Assembly (NCBI RefSeq): GCF_001983105.1
Contig: NZ_MOMC01000016.1
Location: forward strand, 48,929 to 58,748
Length of the DNA: 9,820 bases
Direction: 5' to 3'
DNA from: Pseudofrankia asymbiotica
GTDB taxonomy: Bacteria; Actinomycetota; Actinomycetes; Frankiales; Frankiaceae
Below are positions 5,810-9,820 of the stretch, one piece after another. Each line of letters opens with the position of its first letter. Within the stretch, counting starts at the first letter, position 1. The notes under the pieces were generated by a model. That model searched no databases. It saw nothing but the letters and a program-made list of their open reading frames with translations, and had not been told where the DNA came from. Position numbers and translations under genes: made by a program.

Positions 5810-6679
5810 TCAGCCCGGCGCCGTCAGCCGCTCCCGGTTCCCGGGGACCTGGCTGGCCACGCCGTCGAGGAAGATCGCCGTGCTGTGGTCGAAGACGTCG
5901 TCCGCGGTGGCGCTGATGTAGCTGCCGCCGGCGGCGCGCAGGGCGGTGAACTGGTCGGCCGGCAGCCCGTCGAGAAGCTCGCCGAACCCGTCGGATCCCC
6001 TCGGCCCGCCCGAGTCCTGGCCACGGTGGACCCGCAGGAGCGCGTCGCTGGCCATGAGCTCCAGCATCGTGATGGTCGCGTAGCCCGCCTGGTCCGGAGC
6101 CAGGCCGGCCTCCAGGAACAGGCTCAGCGCCGCGTCGACGACGCGCAGCATGTTCGGGCCGTAGCCGCTCCTGCTCCGCGCGGACGGCGGCAGCGGCTGG
6201 TCGAGGCTGATCCGGCGGAAGTCGCGCATCAACGCCTCGACGTCGGCCCGCCAGCCACGGCCGGTGCGGTCGAGCCGGATGTCGCCCATGACGTGGTCGG
6301 CGATCAGCGCGATCAGCTCGTCCCGGCTGGCGATGTGCCGGTAGAGCGAGGCGATGGTGGTGTCGAGCCGCTCGGCGACGCAGCGCAGGGTCAACGCGTC
6401 GAACCCGCGCTCCCGCAGGACGTCCAGCGCGGCCTCGACGATGCGCTCCGAGGACAGCCCTCCCGGGCGCGGGCGCCGCCTGCCGGCGGACGCCGCCCGC
6501 TGTGCCCACCAGCGGGCGGACCCCGCCTCGGGCGGCGCGTCCCCGCACCCGGGCGCGGGTGGTCCTCCTGGCTCGAGGGGACCGGTGCCGCGCTCGTGCG
6601 TCGTCGCCTCGCGCTCAGGCGCGTCGAACCGGGTGGCACCGGTCTCCGCGAGTGATCGCCGCTCCATTCCACCATTCAA
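5810..6679 (-). CDS. TetR-family transcriptional regulator (second), probable repressor of the P450 gene
   Basis: 289 residues, longer than the usual 190-230 because of about 70 Pro/Gly/Arg-rich residues before the DNA-binding domain. The domain begins near LSSERIVEAALDVLRERG (75-92), with the helix-turn-helix at TLRCVAERLDTTIASLYRHI (97-116) and SRDELIALIADHVMG after it. The C-terminal half looks like a tetracycline-repressor-type ligand-binding domain; no ligand can be inferred. The start is a TTG at 6679 with GAGGTGA, a seven-base match to the anti-Shine-Dalgarno, 3 nt upstream. The next in-frame start, an ATG at 6667, lacks a well-placed ribosome site. G/C third-position bias holds through the extension, so it is probably translated. 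The gene is divergent from the P450 gene; the shared gap holds paired palindromes likely to be its operators. Confidence 0.9.
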   Translation of the reverse strand: MNGGMERRSLAETGATRFDAPEREATTHERGTGPLEPGGPPAPGCGDAPPEAGSARWWAQRAASAGRRRPRPGGLSSERIVEAALDVLRERGFDALTLRCVAERLDTTIASLYRHIASRDELIALIADHVMGDIRLDRTGRGWRADVEALMRDFRRISLDQPLPPSARSRSGYGPNMLRVVDAALSLFLEAGLAPDQAGYATITMLELMASDALLRVHRGQDSGGPRGSDGFGELLDGLPADQFTALRAAGGSYISATADDVFDHSTAIFLDGVASQVPGNRERLTAPG

Positions 6680-6682
6680 GCA

Positions 6683-6689
6683 TCACCTC
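6683..6689 (-). promoter_or_regulatory. Ribosome binding site that selects the TTG start of the second TetR
   Basis: On the minus strand GAGGTGA lies 3 nt before the TTG (GAGG itself 6 nt before). It is 15 nt from the next in-frame ATG, too far to serve that codon. Confidence 0.55.
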
Positions 6690-6699
6690 GGGTCCCGCC

Positions 6700-6729
6700 T
6701 TGACAGTTTGCGATCGACGATCGCATACT
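6700..6729 (+). promoter_or_regulatory. Predicted P450 promoter with an operator between -35 and -10
   Basis: TTGACA (6700-6705) is a perfect -35. After 18 nt comes CATACT (6724-6729), a fair -10. The palindrome at 6709-6725 fills the spacer, so a bound dimer should exclude RNA polymerase. The predicted transcription start is near 6736, leaving a leader of about 76 nt before the GTG start. Confidence 0.6.
6709..6725. promoter_or_regulatory. Operator palindrome 1, TGCGATCGACGATCGCA
   Basis: A perfect 17-bp inverted repeat around A6717, with half-site GCGATCG. It lies in the spacer of the predicted P450 promoter. The near copy at 6744-6758 supports a specific protein site rather than chance. 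Confidence 0.7.
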
Positions 6730-6743
6730 CCGTGAACCAGAAG

Positions 6744-6758
6744 GCGATCGGCGATCGC
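6744..6758. promoter_or_regulatory. Operator palindrome 2, GCGATCGGCGATCGC
   Basis: A perfect 15-bp inverted repeat around G6751, with the same half-sites as palindrome 1. The centres are 34 bp apart, a little over three helical turns. It lies in the early transcribed leader. A lone GCGATCGC occurs further on at 6783-6790. Confidence 0.7.
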
Positions 6759-6811
6759 ATAGCAGGCGGGGTGCGAGCCTTGGCGATCGCGGCGAGCGAG
6801 AGAAGGCCGGC

Positions 6812-8014
6812 GTGACCGAAGGCGTGACCGAGGATCTGTACTGGGATCCGTACGACAGGGCGATCGACCTCGACCCGCACCCGACGTGGCGGCGGATGCG
6901 GGACGAGCGGCCCGTGTACCGGAACGAGAAGTTCGACTTCTACGCGTTATCGCGGTTCGAGGACGTCGACGCGGCCCACCTGGACCCCGCCACCTACAGC
7001 TCCCGCTACGGCACGGTGCTGGAGATCATGACCCCGGAGCCGTGGGACACCGGGCAGATGATCTTCATGGACCCGCCGGTCCACACGACGCTGCGGGTGC
7101 TGGTCTCCCGGGCCTTCACCCCGCGGCGCGTCGGCGGGCTGGAAGGAGTCGTCCGCGAGGTCTGCGCACAGCTGCTCGACCCGCACGTCGGCGGCGGCGG
7201 GTTCGACTACCTCCAGGACTTCGCCGCGCAGCTGCCCTCCATCGTCATCTCCCGGCTCATCGGCGTCGACCCGGCCGACCGGGACGAGGTCCGCCACACG
7301 ATCGACGAGACCTTCCACCACGACGAGACCGCGGGGATGGCCAACGAGACCGCCGTCGCCGCCGCCAGGAAGCTGCACGGGTACTTCGCCGAACAGATCG
7401 AGGCGCGCCGCGCCGCGCCCCGCGACGACCTGATGACCGCCCTCGTACAGGCCGAGGTCCGCGCCGCCGACGGCGGCACCCGCCGCCTGTCCACCCGCGA
7501 GGCCACCGACTTCACCGTCCTGCTCACCGCGGCCGGCACGGAGACCGTCGCCCGCTTCCTCGGCTGGGCCTGCGACCTGCTCGCCGCCCACCCCGACCAG
7601 CGGGCCGAGCTGGCCGCCGACCCGGCCCTCCTCCCGAGGGCCGTCGAGGAGACCCTGCGCTACGAGGCGCCCTCGCCCGTGCAGGGCCGGGTCACCACCC
7701 GGGACGTCGAGCTGCACGGCGTCACGATCCCGGCCAGGTCCAAGATCCTGCTGCTGACCGGCTCCGCCAACCGGGACGACCGCGAGTTCACCGACCCCGA
7801 CACCTATGACATCCACCGTCGGTTCGACAGCCACGTCTCCCTGGGCCACGGCATCCACTTCTGCCTCGGCGCGGGGCTCGCCCGGCTGGAGAACCGGGTG
7901 GCGATCGAGGAGACCCTGAAGCGTTTCCCGACCTGGGAGGTCGACCACGCGAACGCCGTGCGCCTGCACACCAGCACGGTCCGCGGCTACCAGAAGCTGC
8001 CCATCGTGATCTGA
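6812..8014 (+). CDS. Cytochrome P450 monooxygenase
   Basis: 400 residues, typical of soluble bacterial class I P450s, with no membrane anchor. Visible motifs: the C-helix region FMDPPVHTTLRVLVSRAFTP (85-104), the oxygen-binding I helix AAGTET (240-245) with the acid-alcohol pair Glu244/Thr245, the K-helix ExxR at Glu280-Arg283, and the haem loop LGHGIHFCLG (344-353) with Cys351 as thiolate ligand. Leu344 stands where most P450s have Phe. It should hydroxylate a hydrophobic substrate with O2 and two electrons delivered through a ferredoxin, probably the one at 3859-4047; the reductase is not encoded here. I cannot assign a CYP family. The GTG start has AGAAGG 5 nt upstream; a GTG at 6824 is a less likely alternative. 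The stop lies 11 nt from the stop of the convergent LON-domain gene. Confidence 0.95.
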   Translation: MTEGVTEDLYWDPYDRAIDLDPHPTWRRMRDERPVYRNEKFDFYALSRFEDVDAAHLDPATYSSRYGTVLEIMTPEPWDTGQMIFMDPPVHTTLRVLVSRAFTPRRVGGLEGVVREVCAQLLDPHVGGGGFDYLQDFAAQLPSIVISRLIGVDPADRDEVRHTIDETFHHDETAGMANETAVAAARKLHGYFAEQIEARRAAPRDDLMTALVQAEVRAADGGTRRLSTREATDFTVLLTAAGTETVARFLGWACDLLAAHPDQRAELAADPALLPRAVEETLRYEAPSPVQGRVTTRDVELHGVTIPARSKILLLTGSANRDDREFTDPDTYDIHRRFDSHVSLGHGIHFCLGAGLARLENRVAIEETLKRFPTWEVDHANAVRLHTSTVRGYQKLPIVI

Positions 8015-8025
8015 GCCGGTCGGGG

Positions 8026-8757
8026 TCAGTTCAGGCTGGGCGGGATCCGGGCGAGGCCGGGGGAGCTGACCGTGGTGATCGTGGTCAGCAGGGCGAGCTC
8101 GCGGCGCAGCATGGCCTGCTCGGCGCGCAGCCTGCTCGCCGCGTCCGGGGCCTCGAGCAGCTCCTGCCGGTGCGCGATGTCCGGCACGACCGCGGCGGCG
8201 ACCAGGTAGGATAGCGCCGCCGGCTCGTCGGGCAGGTCGGGCAGGCGGATCTCCAGCGCCTTCTTCTCGGCCAGCCTGGCGGTGTACTCGCGCAGCAGGC
8301 CCTGCACCGCCGGCACCAGCGCGACCGCGGCCTCGGTGTCACCGGCCCCGTCGGCCAGGTAGGCCACCTCGCCGATCAGGTAGGGCCGGCTCTCGGCGTC
8401 GACCGAGCGGATGGTGAAGCGGCGCTCCCCGACGGTCATCAGCGAGTAACGGCCGTCCGGGAGCCGCTGGGCCCGGCGCAGCACCGCGGTGCAGCCGACG
8501 TCGTGCAGCTCGGGGCGCTGCGGCCCGACCTCACGGCCGTGCCGGATCGCGACGACGCCGAACGCGCGCGGCGAGTCCTCGGGCAGGTCGAGCAGGTCGC
8601 CGACCAGCTCCCGGTAGCGGGGCTCGAAGATCTGCAGCGGCAGCAGCAGCCCGGGCAGCAGCACCGTTCCGAGCGGGAACAGCGCCAGCCGCTCGGTCGC
8701 CGGCTCGCCGTTCTGATCACCGGGCGCCTCACCTGGCCCCGTCGGTTCATCCGTCAC
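8026..8757 (-). CDS. Free-standing LON substrate-binding-domain protein
   Basis: 243 residues. The N-terminal domain of Lon proteases (PF02190 type) is visible without the ATPase or peptidase parts. It starts LALFPLGTVLLPGLLLPLQI (24-43) then FEPRYRELV, continues with GCTAVLRRAQRLPDGRYSLM (88-107) and GERRFTI (110-116), and ends in helices (about 143-228). Such proteins are common in actinomycetes and usually uncharacterised; roles in protein handling are assumed, and no catalytic residues are seen. The reading frame is open to 8979, but I choose the GTG at 8757 because GGAGG lies 8 nt upstream and the LON fold begins soon after. An earlier start would also overlap the zinc-ribbon gene. It follows that gene by 44 nt with no terminator between, so the two are probably cotranscribed. 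Confidence 0.88.
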   Translation of the reverse strand: MTDEPTGPGEAPGDQNGEPATERLALFPLGTVLLPGLLLPLQIFEPRYRELVGDLLDLPEDSPRAFGVVAIRHGREVGPQRPELHDVGCTAVLRRAQRLPDGRYSLMTVGERRFTIRSVDAESRPYLIGEVAYLADGAGDTEAAVALVPAVQGLLREYTARLAEKKALEIRLPDLPDEPAALSYLVAAAVVPDIAHRQELLEAPDAASRLRAEQAMLRRELALLTTITTVSSPGLARIPPSLN

Positions 8758-8801
8758 ACTCGCCGCCTCCGTCCCCTTCGTCCCATGGTCCCACGAGGGC
8801 G

Positions 8802-9155
8802 TCAGGGGAAGCGTCGGGTCAGCGGCTCGCGCTGATGGGCGGCCCGGGTGAAGAACCGGAGCGTGGCCCGCGCCGGCTCGGGCGTGGACCAGCGGGAGCT
8901 GACGACGGGCTTGACGGGCCGCGCGGCGCGGCGCGGCAGGAATGAGGCGTCCAGCCAGGCGACGTCCAGGCTGCCGCACCGCGGGCAGCGCTGGCCCAGT
9001 CTGGGCGGTGGTACCGGTACCGTCCGGCGGAAGTACATCTCATGGACGTCACCCTCGTAGCCGGTCCACCGGACCACGTCGTAACTCTGCCGCCACTCCA
9101 GCTGGCAGTGCCCGCACGTGAACTGCCCCTCGATCGGTGTCCGCTCGACTTCCAT
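8802..9155 (-). CDS. Four-cysteine zinc-ribbon protein of unknown function
   Basis: 117 residues. Two CxxC knuckles, CGHC (14-17) and CPRC (57-60), should bind one zinc ion. Between them is a stretch rich in aromatic and charged residues (EWRQSYDVVRWTGYEGDVHE). The last 40 residues are basic and proline-rich and look unstructured. I do not recognise a named family; zinc ribbons of this sort bind nucleic acid or proteins. The ATG at 9155 has GGAGGT 4 nt upstream and is preferred over an open extension to 9203. It heads a likely two-gene unit with the LON-domain gene 44 nt downstream. It is divergent from the gene at 9403. Confidence 0.75.
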   Translation of the reverse strand: MEVERTPIEGQFTCGHCQLEWRQSYDVVRWTGYEGDVHEMYFRRTVPVPPPRLGQRCPRCGSLDVAWLDASFLPRRAARPVKPVVSSRWSTPEPARATLRFFTRAAHQREPLTRRFP

Positions 9156-9402
9156 CGCGACCTCCAGGCGCGCGACCTGACGCGTTCGCGGAGCCGGGCG
9201 CATCGGTCACCGGCCCTGAACAGGGATGCCCGGGGGTATCTCCCGCCAACCAGGCCGGGGCGCACGGAACAGCGAACCCGGGTGGACCGGGGTAGTAGTG
9301 GGAGAGGCCGCGTTGCGGGACCGGCGGGGACGCTGACAGGGTGGGCTGACAGGGTGGACAGAACGCGCCGTCCGACCGGGACGCCGAGCCGGCAAGGAGA
9401 TC
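9156..9402. promoter_or_regulatory. Divergent intergenic region between the zinc-ribbon gene and the AvcD-like gene
   Basis: No gene is supported. Visible elements are a CCCTG-AA-CAGGG inverted repeat near 9216-9227 and the 13-bp tandem repeat at 9332-9357. I cannot place convincing -35/-10 pairs on either strand. Confidence 0.35.
9332..9357. repeat. Two perfect 13-bp tandem repeats upstream of the AvcD-like gene
   Basis: GCTGACAGGGTGG is repeated head to tail (9332-9344, 9345-9357) and followed by ACAG, which echoes part of the unit. It ends 45 nt before the ATG at 9403. Each unit carries CTGACA, which resembles a -35 element, but no matching -10 is clear. Confidence 0.85.
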
Positions 9403-9820
9403 ATGGCGGACGACGAGGGCGGGTGCCGGATCGGGCTTGCCGAGCACCTGCGTACACCGGAGCTGATGTTCGGGATCGTGCGGACCGTCGGCACGGAGAC
9501 GGCGCCGGTGCTCCAGGAGCTGCACGCCGCGCTCGCGGCCGCGAACTACCTGGTCTTCCGGATCGACCTCGATGCCCTGCTCACGCAGCTGGAACCCGGC
9601 GGCGACGCCGGGACGGCCGGTGCGGCGGATGTCGCGGATGTCGTTCCCGGCGAGGCTCCGGGTCCGGTGGACCGGCTGGCGGACGAGCCGACGCGGCGTG
9701 AGCTGCTGATGGACGCGGGCGACCAGCTGCGGGCGCGGCTGGGCCGGGCCGACGCGGTCGCGCTCGTCGGGGTGCGTGAGATCCACGAGATCCGCGGCGG
9801 CGACGGCATCGACCACACCC
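9403..9820 (+). CDS. N-terminal part of a protein resembling AvcD-type anti-phage dCTP deaminases
   Basis: 139 residues are visible before the window ends. The ATG has AAGGAG ending 3 nt upstream. Two blocks resemble, from memory, the NTPase-like N-terminus of AvcD-family deoxycytidylate deaminases: ELMFGIVRTVGTE (20-32), where many actinobacterial members read a GLVGxVGTD-like loop, and RRELLMDAGDQLRARLGR followed by ADAVALVGVREIHEIR (98-131). A variable Gly/Ala-rich insert (66-95) lies between them. The loop lacks the Lys of a classical Walker A. In that family a C-terminal zinc deaminase domain removes dCTP on phage infection; here it would lie past the right edge and is not seen, so the call is tentative. 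It could instead be a protein with only the N-terminal domain. Its own promoter is not clear. Confidence 0.5.
   Translation, partial: MADDEGGCRIGLAEHLRTPELMFGIVRTVGTETAPVLQELHAALAAANYLVFRIDLDALLTQLEPGGDAGTAGAADVADVVPGEAPGPVDRLADEPTRRELLMDAGDQLRARLGRADAVALVGVREIHEIRGGDGIDHT

Noticed and set aside
6783..6790. GCGATCGC octamer like the cyanobacterial HIP1 repeat
   Set aside because: HIP1 is dispersed across cyanobacterial genomes. Here the octamer is local to one regulatory gap in an actinobacterium and is better seen as a remnant of the operator motif.
6947..7969. Minus-strand open frame of 340 codons opposite the P450 gene
   Set aside because: Gly/Val/Asp-rich antisense shadow of a complete P450.
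9049..9816. Minus-strand open frame of 255 codons across the right end
   Set aside because: It contains the zinc-ribbon start region in the wrong frame and opposes a gene with a good ribosome site; no domain is visible.
1..9820. tRNA, rRNA, CRISPR array, riboswitch, IS or attachment site
   Set aside because: I saw no cloverleaf, regularly spaced repeats, transposase frame, terminal inverted repeats or known riboswitch core.

Overview
The window is high-GC actinobacterial DNA. It has strong G/C third-position bias, GTG and TTG starts, TetR-type regulators, a free-standing P450 with a separate small ferredoxin, and a free-standing LON-domain protein. The mix resembles soil actinomycetes such as Frankia and relatives; that placement is an inference from gene content and style. 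I see no tRNA, rRNA, CRISPR array, IS element or phage gene.

Left part (1-4047), all on the minus strand, read from right to left: a small iron-sulfur ferredoxin (4047-3859), a crotonase whose active site looks like a delta3,delta2-enoyl-CoA isomerase rather than a hydratase (3681-2932), a TetR regulator (2781-2092), a small two-helix membrane protein (1829-1497), and an exported VAO-type cholesterol oxidase that runs off the left edge (1272-1).

Middle part (4048-8014): an AMP-forming acyl-CoA ligase on the plus strand, divergent from the ferredoxin and probably leaderless; a second TetR on the minus strand, convergent with the ligase; and a cytochrome P450 on the plus strand, divergent from that TetR. 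The 132-bp gap between the second TetR gene and the P450 gene holds two near-identical palindromes, GCGATCG-N-CGATCGC. One lies exactly between a good -35 (TTGACA) and a -10. This is the clearest regulatory signal in the window.

Taken together, the oxidase, P450, ferredoxin, ligase, isomerase and two TetR proteins look like a catabolic locus for a sterol-like or other hydrophobic substrate. In this reading the substrate is oxidised outside the cell, hydroxylated by the P450 with electrons from the ferredoxin, activated as a CoA thioester, and degraded by beta-oxidation with double-bond shifting. The substrate itself cannot be read from the sequence.

Right part (8015-9820) is a different neighbourhood. 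A two-gene minus-strand unit (four-cysteine zinc-ribbon protein, then LON substrate-binding-domain protein) is convergent with the P450. A plus-strand gene (9403 to the edge) then begins, and its N-terminus resembles the NTPase-like front of AvcD-type anti-phage dCTP deaminases; the deaminase half would lie outside the window. A perfect 13-bp tandem repeat sits just upstream of it.
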